Origin: Coturnix japonica
Taxonomy: Eukaryota; Chordata; Aves; Galliformes; Phasianidae
Assembly (NCBI RefSeq): GCF_001577835.2
Contig: NC_029532.1
Location: forward strand, 1,550,001-1,614,000
DNA: 64,000 nt
Reading direction: 5' to 3'
This document shows positions 32,986 to 46,206 of the stretch, piece by piece (position 1 is the stretch's first letter; the number at the start of each line of letters is the position of its first letter). The notes below the pieces were generated by a model. The model ran no database searches, had not been told where the DNA came from, and saw nothing but the letters and a program-made list of their open reading frames with translations. Position numbers and translations under genes: made by a program.

Positions 32986-35380
32986 CAATCTTTGCTCTTA
33001 ATGCTTACTGACTCCCCATCACATCGCCAGACATCAGTGGAGCCTGCAGGAATGAGTGATGCAAGACCTGTAGGTGTGGTAAAATTCAAGTCAAGGAAAA
33101 AACCCAACCCCTCCACATCCTCCTGCTGCTGACCCTCCCAGTCCTGCCCCAAACCCACAGCCACCACTCCCTTCTGGAGGACACATCTTCCCATCACAGA
33201 ATGCTTTGCCAGGACAGGAGCAAATGGCTGCAACACAGCTTTGTGTTTTAGCAAGGAGAGGGTGAGCAGCTCTTCCAAAGCTTTGCTTACCAAGCCTTTG
33301 GTTTCCCCCACTCCAAAACTAATGCAGACAAGCGTTGCCCTTTGCCCAAAGGGTGTCATAGAACTGGTGTGTCCCGCTGTCCCGGCTGTGCAGGGACATC
33401 CCTCTAGATGGTGCTAAGCTAAAGAGAAAAGGGTGGCCTTGGAACTTGTTGGGCACCGCCAGGTCTGGGATGGGAGAACATCTCAGGTCTGTTGGTGTCA
33501 GCTTCTGCTCATACAGAGGAGGAAAGCTTTGGCTGAGTTTCCCTTCTAAGAATGGCTCATTTCCACTCATGATGAGCCCAGAAACTGCCATTAAGAGCTC
33601 TAGTATTTGAAATCCATTATCTGGATATGGTTTTCAGAACAGTTCTGCCCCTTTGTAAGTGGTAAATTATGTTCATAACTGCTCAGCACTTTGCCTTGAG
33701 CATCCTTGATATAAATTGCTACTATTAGTGTAAAGCTCAGCACCCAGCACTCTGGTATTGTGCGAAAACCATGGTGGTGATCAGTGGTGATGGGAGCCCT
33801 GAGCGTTTCTGAAGGTGAAATACCTCATTTTCTTCTTTCCTTCCCAAGAAGGGCCATCACCTCTGAGATACGTTACCCTCACATTAATCCTTGGGCATCC
33901 TCCAGACAACCTAATGCCCCTCTCTCAAAGCTCTCAAAGCTATGGACATTAACCGTGACCCCAGCACACTGCCTTGTGATGGTCAGCAAGAGGCACAGCG
34001 TGCAGCTGTAAACACAGGGCTGCTGCTGTTTACTTGAGCTCTGAACAGCAGCCACAAGCAGGCTGGGATGGAAAACTGCATTGGCGTCACCCAGGGATGG
34101 AAGCGTCAGCAAATGTCAGCTACTCCAAACAAAGCTGTCCTCCCTGTGCCCAGCATGCAGGGGATTGGGTGGTTACAATGTGCTGGAGGTGGTGAGGCTG
34201 TCTGAGATGGCAATTACCAGACAGGAGAAGGTGTTTTGGAGCCAAAGCTGGCACAGTGTTTTTCCAGATGCTTCATTCTTGGCATCAGCAGTGGGGGATT
34301 CCTGCTGAATCAAACATTCCTCACTGGCACGTAGCACCTTGATGGCCTCTTTGCCAGGACACAGGTCTTGTTTTGTGACAAGCCGATTCCACCAGCTGCA
34401 CAGGGCTCTTCCTACCAGCCTGGATGCAGCAGTTGCACAAAACACAGCAGGTTTCTGAAGAACTGGTCCTGACATCTGTAAGTCACACAATGACGAAGGT
34501 GACCGCCAACCTTGTATGGCAAACCCCCCATCACGCTTTGGCTGCGCCTTCCCCATCCCTCATTACTCGGTCCAGTTTTCTTTCCAAGCTGTGGTTGTGT
34601 TTTCCCCCAATGTGGGCATCAGAAGCCACCAGTATGCACCAATGCCAAGCTGGGTGAGAGATGGAGTCCCCACTCCCTCACCATTGGCTTCATGGAGCAC
34701 GCAATGAATGTAATACAAACTCCTTCCCTTCCCACCGACCTCCAGGGTCATGTCTCACCACGAGTGAGAAATCCCAACTTCAGGAGAGGAAATATTATTC
34801 CAAAAGTAGCATCAGGATCCTTAAATATACGAGCTGAAAGTTTTCATCCGACATCCTTGCCTACTACTGATGTGTGTGCAATAAGCTCATGTGATGCAGC
34901 TCTTTATCAGGAAGGAATCCCAGCTGTGGTTAACTCATGCTGCCATGCTGTCAGGCAGCCAACCAGCCAAAGACATTTGACTCCTAACTCTTGACTTTTG
35001 GTTTTGTTGTAAATCCAGGTTCATTTCCAGTGATGAACTATGGCTCATAAGGCACAGCAGTGCTTCCAGTAACGAAAGAGAGGCCGCAGCAGCTGCATGG
35101 AAAGGGAAGTACTCTCCCAATGACACTGAGTGCTGTTACATGGCTGGGCTGCAGGATATTTCTTTCAGGTTGAAATAAGGACAAGTGGGACCCTCAGGGA
35201 CCCTGAGCAGTGAATGAGGCACATGGAAAAAGGCCTTTTTCTCAAGATATCCCCAAGATGGAAATGATTTACATGAAGTGATATTGCACTCCTCCTCAGC
35301 CGTGTGATGCTGCTGCTCTGGTGGCAGGTGGTTTGTCTTGTCAGGGGCTGAAGAAGTCCAAAGACTTGTGAGGTGCTGGA

Positions 35381-35545
35381 TCATCTAATCATAGAATGGC
35401 TCAGATTGGAAGGGACCTTAAAGATCATTTTGTTTTGGCCTCCTGCCATGGGGTGGTTTTTCCCCAGCCCCAAAGCTGCCTATGGCTCCATCCATGGCCT
35501 TGGGCACCTCCAGAGATGGGGCATCCACAACTTCTTTGAACAAAT
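35381..35545 (-). repeat. CR1 LINE 3' fragment
   Basis: Antisense CR1: AATCATAGAATGGCTCAGAT, TGGAAGGGACCTTAAAGATC, then GAGATGGGGCATCCACAAC and CTTCTTTGAACAAATGG. Confidence 0.88.
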
Positions 35546-36691
35546 GGAGCAGGATGGGCCAGAGCTGTTTCTGTTTCTGGTGTTAGTCAGTATCTTGAAA
35601 GGGGATGGTGCAGAGCCACGTACTTAGCCAGACTAATAACTGTACTCCAGCTAGAGGGTGATAAATGTGATGAACTTCAATGGGACTTCATCAGCTCACA
35701 GCCACTGAAGATATGGTTGGTCACATTTGGAAGCAAATTGCATGAAAATGGTTGCAATTAATGTAAATGGGAGTGATGTTTTTACAGCAGGCCAGGGCTT
35801 TAGCTGTCACATTAATGGAATATTATAGAGAAATTGCTCTGGGCTGCTTCAGAAATGAGCCTGGGGCACTCATGCTGTGTGGCAGATGCTGGCCCTGTAG
35901 GTCCTGCCTGGTGAGGAGCCTTTAACAGCAGAATCCTCACTGCCAGAGGTAACGGTGCTGAGATGAGTGGAGCACTGAGGTCTGTGCTCAGACAGACAAA
36001 GCTGGCTGGCATCGGCTGTCCCAGGAATACACTGTATCACCGGGGTAATTCCTCTTCCTGCCTGCACATCCTTTCTCTTTGCTGTCCCAGCTGAAGGTTT
36101 GTTTCAGGCAGCCTCTCCTCACTGCTACCTCATTCCCCCGTATGTTCCAAAATCTCTTTCCCTGGCTAGGAATGCAAAGAGCTCCACAAGAGCTTTGGGA
36201 GTCACCCCTGGCAGAGACCAGCGTCGTCTCCTGGTGTTTTCCAGGGGTGAAGTTGTGCCAGCAGGACTGGGCTGCAGCCCTGTTGCTGCTCTTGGCACAA
36301 GTCAATGCAGGAGCAGCGCTCTGCAGTGCCCTGGTGCTTCCTTGCCCAGCAAGGATAGGGCAGGGCTGGGAGCAAGATAGCTGATGTTCCCTGGGCTGTT
36401 ATGGCTTTTGTCAAAGGAGAGTGATCAAAAAATCATTAATCCCATTTATTTTTAACGTACTGGTGAAGATGCATTGATTCTAGGAAAGTGCTATTTCCTC
36501 GATATAAATCGTGATGAATAATTCTTGATAAAGGGCAATGGATCATCTCCTCTCCGCCTTTGGTTTATTAAATATGTTCCTATTAAAAGTTATGATCTCA
36601 TCTGCTTTCACAGTGTGTTAAAACCTGTTTCTACATCTGCTCACAGAAATAACCTCCAGCTAGCTCATATTTTCACATCTCTATCTTATCC

Positions 36692-36711
36692 TATTATTAT
36701 TATTATTATTC
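36692..36711 (+). repeat. (ATT)n microsatellite
   Basis: Six uninterrupted ATT units in an AT-rich setting. Confidence 0.9.
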
Positions 36712-38385
36712 TTTTAACAAGAATAAATAAAGATTGTGAAACAGGTTACAAGAACGACACAGCACAGCTGAGATGAAGTGTTGTTCTGCTGCATTTTGCC
36801 AGCGTTGGTTTCCTGGAGGACACTTTAGAGTTGATTTTCTTGTTCTCTGTCCATGCTGATTACAGGGATGAAACGTTTCTGCAAATGCTGCTGTTGTTTC
36901 TTCTTCTCTGTTGTGCTGTTTCTAAATGGGATACATGCAAGCAGCCTCCCCTGCTTCTGCTGTATCCCATCTGTTTAGGCACAGAGCCAGGGGATGGGAA
37001 TGGCTTTCTACCTCAAGATGCTGCCACATCTCCAGGTCTTGTGGGACCAACCATGCCCATCGCTGTGGTCCTGGTCCTGCTGCTCTGTGAGCACCATAGC
37101 TCCAAGAACTGTTTGGATCTTGATTCCAGTTAAACATCAGCCTTACCTGCTCTATTAATGGAGTTCTCCATGAGCTGGGTGGGCTGGTTGCCTTCCCATC
37201 TGTAAGACCCCACAGTGACGAGTCCATCCCTGCAACCAGGAGGTACCAGTGGCCAAACTACCAGCCACAGCTATGTAGGTCACAGGTTGGGCTGGAGGAC
37301 TGTGAGATTCTCTGTCCCAAGTGGTTGCATCACGTGTGAATCACCCAAGCGAGAAAAAGATGTCATCATCCCCCTTCCTCTGCTCAGTGTACAGTGAGGT
37401 GTGAGAAGAGCGAGTCACTGCCTTACACTTGCAGGGGGAAATGATGATGAAAGCAGGAATCCAGCTCTGGTTTGCAGCCAGGGGTGATGTTTCAGAGCAG
37501 TAGATTTCTTGTGGGTGCTTGGCTCAGCATCCACATGCTTTGTGTGCCATGGCAGCATTTGGGAGAAGAGCAGAATGGGCAGAAGACGAAACACAGCCAT
37601 GAAACTTTAAAAAAACTACAACAGGAGAAATGTAAATGAATGAAAAAGTTCCATTTTCATCAATGGAATCATCCCCAGTTCACACAAGGGAAATCAGATT
37701 TAAGAGCCGTGCCCCTATTTGAATGGCTTTGCACGTCAGCATGTGAGGCAAGTTGTATTCACACCCCTGTCAAACCGTTACAAAGAGGAAAATAATTTAT
37801 GAGGGCTATTAGCATGATTGATTAGCTGGGGAACAGTTGCCGTTGTACAGTAACAGCACACATGTGTGTGATTAGCATCTCGCAGGTGAGCTCAGCAGGT
37901 ATTTGTGTGTCAGTCGTGCGGTGCTCAGACACCTCTGGCTCACATTAAGGTGACTGATGGAGCGTCTGAGCTGGCATATGGAGTCAAACAGAACAGGATG
38001 ATGTCGGGTGGCTTTTAATCTCAGCTAAATTAAGAAGATCTTGTGGCTGGTGAGGCAAGCCAGCTAGATCCTTCTGACCAGCCCTTTCTGCTTGCAAAAC
38101 AGTGTTACTGTAAAAGAGGGAAGAGAACACACGATGCCAGTGTGGTAATAATGTGAACAAGGGGATGGACTGGAAATAGCTGCTAGGACACATAAATCCA
38201 CCCCAAGTTCTTCCCCAGCACAGAGGAATGAGGCAGGGTGTCCCTGCTGGGCTCTGCACTGAATTTGGACAATTAAGAGCACAAAAATCGAGTGAGAGGG
38301 GAATTGAGAGCTATAGGACTCCTGCTGCAGGGCTGCCTCAAGGATGGCATGAATTAATTAAGGGACTGAACTTAATTTTTCCAAG

Positions 38386-38532
38386 AATCACAGAATCATT
38401 AAGGTTGGAAAGGACCTCTAAAGGTCATCAAGTCTCAGCAGCCACCTACCACCAATACTGCCCACTCTTTTGGAGCAGTTTTTCCTGATATCCAGCATGA
38501 ACTTCCCATAGCACAAATCACTTCTTGTCCTC
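38386..38532 (-). repeat. CR1 LINE 3' fragment
   Basis: Antisense CR1 with AATCACAGAATCATTAAGG, TTGGAAAGGACCTCTAAAGG, TCATCAAGTC and a later TTTTTCCTGATATCCAGC block. Its spacing differs from most other copies here, so it may be a different CR1 subfamily. Confidence 0.8.
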
Positions 38533-41385
38533 TCAGAAGAATTTGCTGTGGGGCAGCAGTGGGAAGCCAGAGGTAAATAGTTTTTTTTGTTACATCTTCA
38601 AAACCTCATCTGAGCCTTCCTGCAGCCCTTTGAGCACAGCCAGGAAAGTCAGGCATCTTTAGAAGAACAACCAAGTGAGCAAACAGCCTGAGGTGCACAG
38701 AGCTGCCCTGCGGAACCCTGGGCTCAGCCCAAGCAATTGAAGTTCCCTTTGAGCAGAGCACCCGGGTGATGATGGAGACACAGCTGTGCCATTCCACAGA
38801 GCCAACACGAGAGCAAAGAAACGAGAACAAGTGACAACAAGTGACTAATTAGCCCAGGAGGATGTTGCTTGAGTAAGCAGTCAGTCATTTCAGGATTCAG
38901 AGTGCTGAAGAGCCCTCTCTCATGCGGTTACATTGAAGGTCACACCAGTGTGTTGTGCTGGGAATCAGGCCCAAGGCAAGAGCCCAGCCTCAGATCCGCC
39001 ATCGCACACGGCCTGTTGAATTTCCCCTCTACCCATCTTGTTATTTCCTGATTCAGCTTCACCCCATGTACCTGCTCTCTCTGAACTTGCAACCGGAGAA
39101 GCAATGGGAAATTTTACCGGGACCGCAAAGGTACAAATGACACTTCAACTCATTGTTGTCAGCTTTTTGCTTTTTTTCTTCTCAAAATATGGTTGAATGC
39201 ACATATCTGAGAGAACGGAAACACGAGGTGGAATTTTTTTTTGTTGCTTGATGTTTCCAGGCATTTTCTGAAATGATTTAATTGGTGCCACTGAGGTCAT
39301 TTGTGGTAATTGGGCAAGGGGTGTCAGCCTCCGAAATTCTCCTGATGTCCTTACGCTGTTCTATTATTATTGTTTTTGATGCATTCATGGAGCATCCCAG
39401 CACTGACACTGCAGTGCCAGCCCTGCCTGCAGCAATGACTTTAGTGTTGGTGCATCATCAGTATGATGTTGGTGTTGGCCATGGGAGGATGGAGCTTCCA
39501 TCCTCTTCACATGGGCTGAGCACTGGATCAAAGAAAAATTAGGCAGAACTACTTTGATTTCGCACACTTTACTGGCCATTGATTGAAATTATTGTTGTTG
39601 TTTGTTTTAAATCTCCTTCTCAGCTCAGAACTGATCAGAAAACAAGTAGAAAATGGAGCAATTTCAGCATCTGCATGTTATTCCAACCTTATCCGGTACT
39701 TTTTCTACCCCTGACCACACATCCTGTTCCAGGGGAAGCTGCAGCTCCATCCTCACCCTGCTGAGACAGCAGGACTTACTGGAGGATGTGTTCTATTTAT
39801 CCAAGGTGTGAAATATCATTACCTCTGCTAGATACTGTGAGGGTTTACAATGATCAGTTGGTGTGAAATCTCTGCAACGGGAGCTGAGCTTTATCTCCTT
39901 CCACTGTGCTGACAACGCAGTCTGTGTAGATAAATCCCCATTTATTTGTTTGAAATGTGCTTGTAATTTAATTGGCTCAGTTCTGGCTCCTGTCACGCAG
40001 AGCAGAGCAGTAACCAAACACTCAGCCCGTGTGTGAGTCTCATTTGCTTTAAGCTTGGAGCAAAAGGTCCCAAACCAGAAAGCAGGATGTGCTCCATCAC
40101 AGTGGGGCTGCTCCAGAAGGGCTGGTGCAAGTAACTCAGTGGGGCTTGTTCTGTGTGTATGTGCATGTTTGAGTGCAGCTCTCATATCTATAGGGTCACA
40201 TCCACTGGGGACATGGGAGCTGGAAGGAGCTCATGCCATGCTCAAAGTTAGGAGCTATGCCTCAGCTCATGGCTGTACCCAAACAACTCCAAAATACTCA
40301 GCTCGCTCTACGTTATCTACAAGAGAATCCCAAAGAATATTCCTACAATTAAAGATGTTGAATCTCTACTTGTAATATGGAGATATACAGAATTTTGTTA
40401 GGTCGCTTCCACACTGACCCATCCCAGCTCCCTCAGCTGCTCCCCATCACACTTGTGCTCCAGACCCCTCACAGCTCCATGCCCATCTCTGAACATGCTC
40501 CAGGGTCTCCATGTCTTTCTTGTAGTGAGGGGCCAAACATTTCTTCTGCCAGGAACTTTTTTATGTCTCTACTCAGCAAATAACAGGTCATCATCAAAAT
40601 GTAATACTTCTTAGAGACAGCTCGTACAGGTGTCTGCCTACCCTGCTGTCATGCTGAACAACTAACAGCCTAATTTTACAGCTAGGACTTTCTAGATAAC
40701 TGCTGATCACAACACAGCAATCTTAATCATCAATGACAAAAATTTACTCTTGTGCAAGTGAGTGGCAGCCAGCTGCAGTCATACAACATGGCAATGCACA
40801 TTCATACTATAAATAAAAATGCAAAGCCAAGCTCCCGAAGGGCAACGTAGGCAAACACTTCTCAGTTTCCCAGTTCTTGGCAGTGAGTGATGGGGGTTCC
40901 CTTGGCGCAGGGCTTTGCCCTGCATAGGAGAGCACCCAGCCCAGCTGCTGCCCCATTGTGAGCACAGCCTTCTGGAAGCCATCCAAGCATATTTCACCTG
41001 AACTCCTTCCTCATGTCTGCACATCACACCAACGTGGATGGGATGGGCTCCTGCTTTTGCTGGCATCCCATGAATGACCCAAAATGTTTACATGAATGAA
41101 CCTTAAATGTGTGCGATTCACCTCTCCCATCCCCAGTCATTCCTTTGTGCTCTTCGCCTGGAGGAAATGTGAACTGGTTTGGTGACTGTCTGCTCTGAGG
41201 CATCCTGGAGATAGAAATCAGGCTTTGGTTCTGCAGGAGGCTGCAAGGGGAGAAATGTGGAGGGGCTTTCAGGGCTGGCACAGCTCTGATCTAAATAACT
41301 CTGCCTCTCTCAAGCCAGGAGCAAGCACCATTGCAAAACAATGTGAGAAATAACAGATAACAGTCCTGTGTAGCTAGAACTGTAG

Positions 41386-41565
41386 AGTCATAGAATGGCT
41401 AGGGTTGGAAGAGACCACAAAGATCATCCACTTCCAATCACTGTGCCATGTGCAGGGTTGCCAAACACTAAGTTAGGCACTGGATCGTGCTTCCTGGGGT
41501 CCCATTCAACCCAGCCTCAAGAGATGGGGCAGCCACAACTTCTCTGGGCAGCAGGTACTATGGTG
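41386..41565 (-). repeat. CR1 LINE 3' fragment
   Basis: Antisense CR1: AGTCATAGAATGGCTAGGG, TTGGAAGAGACCACAAAGATC, then GAGATGGGGCAGCCACAAC and TTCTCTGGGCAGCAGG, diverged in the middle. Confidence 0.85.
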
Positions 41566-42964
41566 AATCTGAGTCCAGAATAATTAGATAGGAGAGGATG
41601 GAAGTGGGAGAGGTTCCCTTTGGTGAGGAACATCTCCTTGCCCTTTGGGACCTTCAGTTGTTCTCAGTGGGTTTGTTCACCAGCCCTGTGATCCCTTTCA
41701 GCCCCTCCGAAGGAAGCCCTGATTCCAACGATGTCAGTGGTGACATTTCCAGCAGTGACAGTCCTCTCTCCCTCCTGCTTCGATCCGGCACATTGCTTAC
41801 TTGGGTTTCATTAGTTTAAACGAGGTTTAATTTAATTTGCTTTAAGCACAAGCAGCATAAGGCTGATTAAATCTGATCACAGAGCACCGCGCCAACAGCT
41901 GTGGCCACTTAATTCCATCAGCCAGAGCCTTGCACCTTGTTCCCAACCCGCACAGAATCCCACCTAAGTCAGCACTTCCACAGTCACTTAAAGCACACAC
42001 CAAGGCACAGCCGGAGGCCTCTCCTGCTTCATTATCAGCTCTGAAAGGGCTCTCAGCAATTCCTGCTCTCCTCTTTGCCCCAGCCTTCTCTTTTGCTCAG
42101 GGAATGAGTAGAGCGATGGAGAATAAATGAAACGGTGACGTCCTGGCATGGAGATTTCTGTCAGCTGTATTTTCTGCATTGCTTTTCTTTTGAAGCCAAA
42201 GTGCTGCCATTCAACACCTTTCAGTACGATACGGACCAAAGTTATGTTTAAAAACAAGGCATCAGATGAATTCCCATGAAAACACGCAGTCAAACCCCTT
42301 CCCTCTCCTTCAGCCTCTCCCAGTTTCTATTCTATGTGTTTTGAAAGATGAAACGTTTAAACTGAGCCTGACCCAGGGCTACCTCCAGGGTAGGTCACCT
42401 CCATGGCAAGCTCGCCCTTGCTCAGAGCCTTCATAAAGTATAGGAGGCATTACTTTCAGAGCAGCCCATGCATTTCTGAAGAAGCTTTGCAAATGTTCAT
42501 CCCAAATGTTCCCCCAGGAAATTCTGTCCTGCCCGAGCACTCAGTACCAGTGTGTCCCTGTCCCTACAACGGGCTGTTTGATGTTGCCCAGCATCTCTTC
42601 CTTGTTCCACTTTGACCCTGTTACTCCCCAGCATGTCCCACAAAGCTGCAGTGAAGAAGCATGCCACGAGACAGGCTTTAACTCGGTATTAGTTGGCAAA
42701 ACTCCCAGGGACAACAGCAAAACGTACCCATGAGGAAACCTAGCAGGGGGAATCACACCATAAGATCAATGGCTTGACATACCAAAGAGCTGAAGTCACC
42801 TCCCTTGCTGGCTCTTGATCTTTATGCAATGAGGAATGAACCAAGACCGCAGAACTTGGCTTTACCTGCTGTGTCTCCCAAGGGATAGGATGCCAGCATT
42901 GATGCGCTGTGAGGCTGAGCTGGCAGACCTTGAGGCTGAGTTCTTTCTGGTTTGGTGGGCACAG

Positions 42965-43040
42965 TGGGGTTGATGGTTGAACGTCATCATCTTAGAGGTC
43001 TTTTCCAACCTTAATGGTTCCATGATTCTATGTTTCTATG
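42965..43040 (+). repeat. CR1 LINE 3' end fragment
   Basis: Sense CR1 tail: ATCATCTTAGAGGTCTTTTC, CAACCTTAATGGTTCC, ATGATTCTATGTTTCTATGA. The TTAGAGGTCTTTTCCAACCTTAAT wording is shared with the copy at 43983-44060 and marks a distinct subfamily. Confidence 0.88.
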
Positions 43041-43169
43041 AGGCTTAGTACCTGCAAGCCAACTACTGGTGCACACAAGAGACAGTTTTCAAGCTCTACA
43101 GATACTCTGCATTAACTCCATCCTTTCTCAGGTGCCTGACGGGCCGATTCCCAGAGACAGCCCCACTAA

Positions 43170-43235
43170 ATGTTTTCCTCTATCTATTTCCTCCCCTCTC
43201 CCTCCCTTGTTTCTTATTTTTCCCCTCTCTCTGCA
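43170..43235 (+). repeat. Pyrimidine-rich tract
   Basis: About 65 bases almost entirely C and T, including CCTCCCCTCTCCCTCCC and TTTTTCCCCTCTCTCTGC. Low-complexity; could adopt a triplex structure, or simply be an old repeat. Confidence 0.55.
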
Positions 43236-43865
43236 GACCCACAGAGCTCCTCATGCAGCGTCTTCCCCTCTGCATTCTTTCTCTATCTCCCCACTCCCAG
43301 CTGCACTGATCCTTCAATAAGTCTGGTAGACTGATTTTTATTGATATTAATGGCTCTGGGTTCCTTTTATTTCAGGGCTGGAACTCTGCTTTTACCAACA
43401 AAATTTATCTCCATCAGAAACATTGACAGATCAGGGCATTCATCCAGGCATCTCTTACAATTGCTTTTCCCTTTTTGTTCAGTGGCAACCAGTAGGTTTA
43501 TTGCTCAGTAAAAACAGTAGTGGAATCAATGCCCTGCTTATATTTTCATTTTTTATTATTAAAATCTTTTTGAAACTAATGTATGAGCTGAGCTGAGCAT
43601 TGGAAGCAGAAGAAGGAGCTGCAGCTGCCCTCTGCAGCCTCTTGACTTAATCAATATGGTACAATTTCATTCCCAAGAAACAACCACAGCGTTTGCTTCT
43701 TTCCCCTTCCTTTCCACAGAAGGCATCTGCAGTACAATAAATGCAGATTAGGAGGACCAACGTGGACACGTCAGTTCAAAACAAGATGTGTGTGACTTTA
43801 TCCCTGTGCTTCTCCCTGGATATCACCAGACATATGCCCAAACTCAAGAGGAGTTTATAGAACAA

Positions 43866-43912
43866 AGAAACACAGAATGGCTTGGGTTGGGAGGGACCTC
43901 AGTGTTCTTTAT
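43866..43912 (-). repeat. CR1 LINE 3' end fragment (left arm of an inverted pair)
   Basis: Antisense CR1 tail: AGAAACACAGAATGGCTTGG, GTTGGGAGGGACCTCAGTG. About 70 bases further on lies a CR1 tail in the opposite orientation. Confidence 0.78.
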
Positions 43913-43982
43913 GTGCCAGCTTCTCTGCCACTCACAGTTTCTATGGGCAGCCTTCACCACGGACATGATCCATGGGCATGGT

Positions 43983-44060
43983 GTCATGGATTGGAGTTGG
44001 ATTTGGTGGTCTTAGAGGTCTTTTCCAACCTTAATGCTTCTATGATTCTATGATTCTGTG
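43983..44060 (+). repeat. CR1 LINE 3' end fragment (right arm of an inverted pair)
   Basis: Sense CR1 tail: TTGGATTTGGTGGTCTTAGA, GGTCTTTTCCAACCTTAATG, then ATTCTATGATTCTGTG. Well preserved and of the same subfamily as 42965-43040. Confidence 0.9.
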
Positions 44061-45918
44061 TGCTGCCCTTTAGAATCTTAACCTCTTCTTTTGCTTTTGT
44101 CAGGACTTTGAGCTGACTTCTCTTTGGCAGAAAACAACAAATTCATACATACTTTACACACTGCTTTTGTTTGCTGTGTTCTCATCTCCTGGAAGATGTT
44201 GCAATTGGGTTCAGCTAAGCAGGGGATATTGTTTCCAGCAGTTGAGACTTAATACTCTTCAGTTTCCTTGAAACTTTCAGGGCGTAAGTGGCCAAATGGT
44301 CAGCCAGTCAGTGCTCGGGAGGGCTTAGAGCAGTGGAAATGTCAGCGATGCTGTTGACATCTCCAGCAGAGCTATGTAAACATGGCAGAGCAGCTCCTCC
44401 TTGACTGTTTCCAAGCCAGGGCAAGGTGATTACTCTGCTCTGGGAATGAATCATACCAAAGACCAGGGACCTTTTTGGTTTCTCATTTCAAGGGGACAGC
44501 CACCTGCAGCACCCACATCGGCCTTGTGTCAACCATGGCAGCATTCCCTTCTTTCTCCCCAGGGCGATCTGTGGGCTGGGTACCTCTTTGGGAACCCTGT
44601 GCAAAGGCAGAATGGAGTGTGGCCAGCACTGCAACCTCTGGCATGTCTCTTCCCAGACAGCATGGCCTGAGCACAAACCCTGACTGCCCGGCTGCAGGCA
44701 GACATCACAGTCTGGCTTCCTCCTTCAGCTGGGGGTAAAGGTTAAGAAGCAGATGGGTTGTTTTGTAATCTTGTTACAGTAATGACTCCATTACATAAAC
44801 GATCACTTCTACTATACCATGCTACTTCCTTTCCAGCAATTCTTCAAAGAAACCGCATCCAGATATTCTGGGACATTTAATTACTGCAGTTCTTATTACT
44901 TCGAGATGCTGAAAACAGCTGGGTGCCTGGTAGAGTCATCTCACCTCAAGTCCCAAATCAACCCACAGCTGGAAGGAGAGCAGACCAATGTGCACCAAAA
45001 ATTCCCCGCTGGCCAACCCTGCTGTGCTCTCTGGTCAGTGTGAGACAGGTGACATTCCCATCTCTCAGGACTGTTATTTTCTCCTGACGGTCTATGGCAA
45101 ACCTGAGGGTTCTTTGAAAGTTGTACTCACATACACACACACGGGGTCCTCAGCCCATAGGAGGAAGGAAGGGGTTATTCAGAGAGGGGCTCCAGCCCAG
45201 TGCCATGCTGTCTTTAATCATCATGGTTTAATTATCATGCATCCATTTTGCATTGTCTCTGTCTTTCCATATCTCTGATAAGGGAACCTGCCCTCACGTG
45301 GCAGCACATGGAGGCTGGGATGCTGACAAACACTGTTGTGCCTTCATTTCTCCAGGGAAGGAAGAACAAAACAGACAATTTCTGACTTATCAGATAACTT
45401 CAGAGGATATTCCACAGTGCATTTTGTGCTGTGTGAAAATAATCTCAGGGAAAATAATAGCAGGCCTCCTCACTTTAAATATGGAATTGTCCTTCAGATT
45501 TTGAGCTTAAAATCCTTGTCCCTGAGTCACCTCCTGATCAGTCATTTCTTTGGACAGGTCCATCTAGTTCCCAAAAACTCCCTTCTGAAACAAGTCTGCT
45601 TTTCCTTATGGGCAAAAACCTGATTTTTTCCCTGTACTTTCTCCTGCAGGCTCAGCCTTGAGGACTTAAGTCACTTCTTGATTTGAAAAGAGCACGGACA
45701 TTACACCAGTGGGTACAGACGTCACTGGGGCAAGGTGAAGGGCAAGGTAACTTGCATTACAGCACTGCAGGCTCTCTTGCCAACACAAGATTCTCAGTTC
45801 CCCTTTGCATTTTTCTTTCTTCCCCGTCCCTGTCTCCACGTTTCTCATTCCCCTCTGTGTCCCTCTCTGGAAAGTGTTTTTGGGAAGGTAAATGTGGCTT
45901 CCCATCAGCCTGGAGTCT

Positions 45919-45937
45919 CCTTCCTTCCTTCCTTCCT
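45919..45937 (+). repeat. (CCTT)n microsatellite
   Basis: Nearly five uninterrupted CCTT units. Confidence 0.8.
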
Positions 45938-46027
45938 GCAGTTCCTATCTGCTGTCTTGTAAGGGGATTCCTGGTGAAGCTGAGTTCACATCTAAATTCC
46001 TCCCAGATGGAAGACTCCAAGGATTTC

Positions 46028-46206
46028 TCCCCAGGGAGGTGGTTGAATCACCATCCCTGGATGTGTTTAAGAACCGTTTGGATGTGGTGCTCAGGGATGT
46101 GATTTAGCAGACAGTTGTTATAGTTAGGGTACTATGGTTCGGCTGCAGTTGGTGACTTGATGATCTTCAAGATCTTTTCCAACCTGGGTAATTCTATGAT
46201 TCTATG
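46028..46206 (+). repeat. CR1 LINE 3' fragment
   Basis: Sense CR1 of about 180 bases: CCCCAGGGAGGTGGTTGAAT, CACCATCCCTGGATGTGTTT, AAGAACCGTTTGGATGTGGT, then CTTGATGATCTTCAAGATC, TTTTCCAACCTGGG and ATTCTATGATTCTATGATC. One of the best-preserved copies. Confidence 0.93.
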
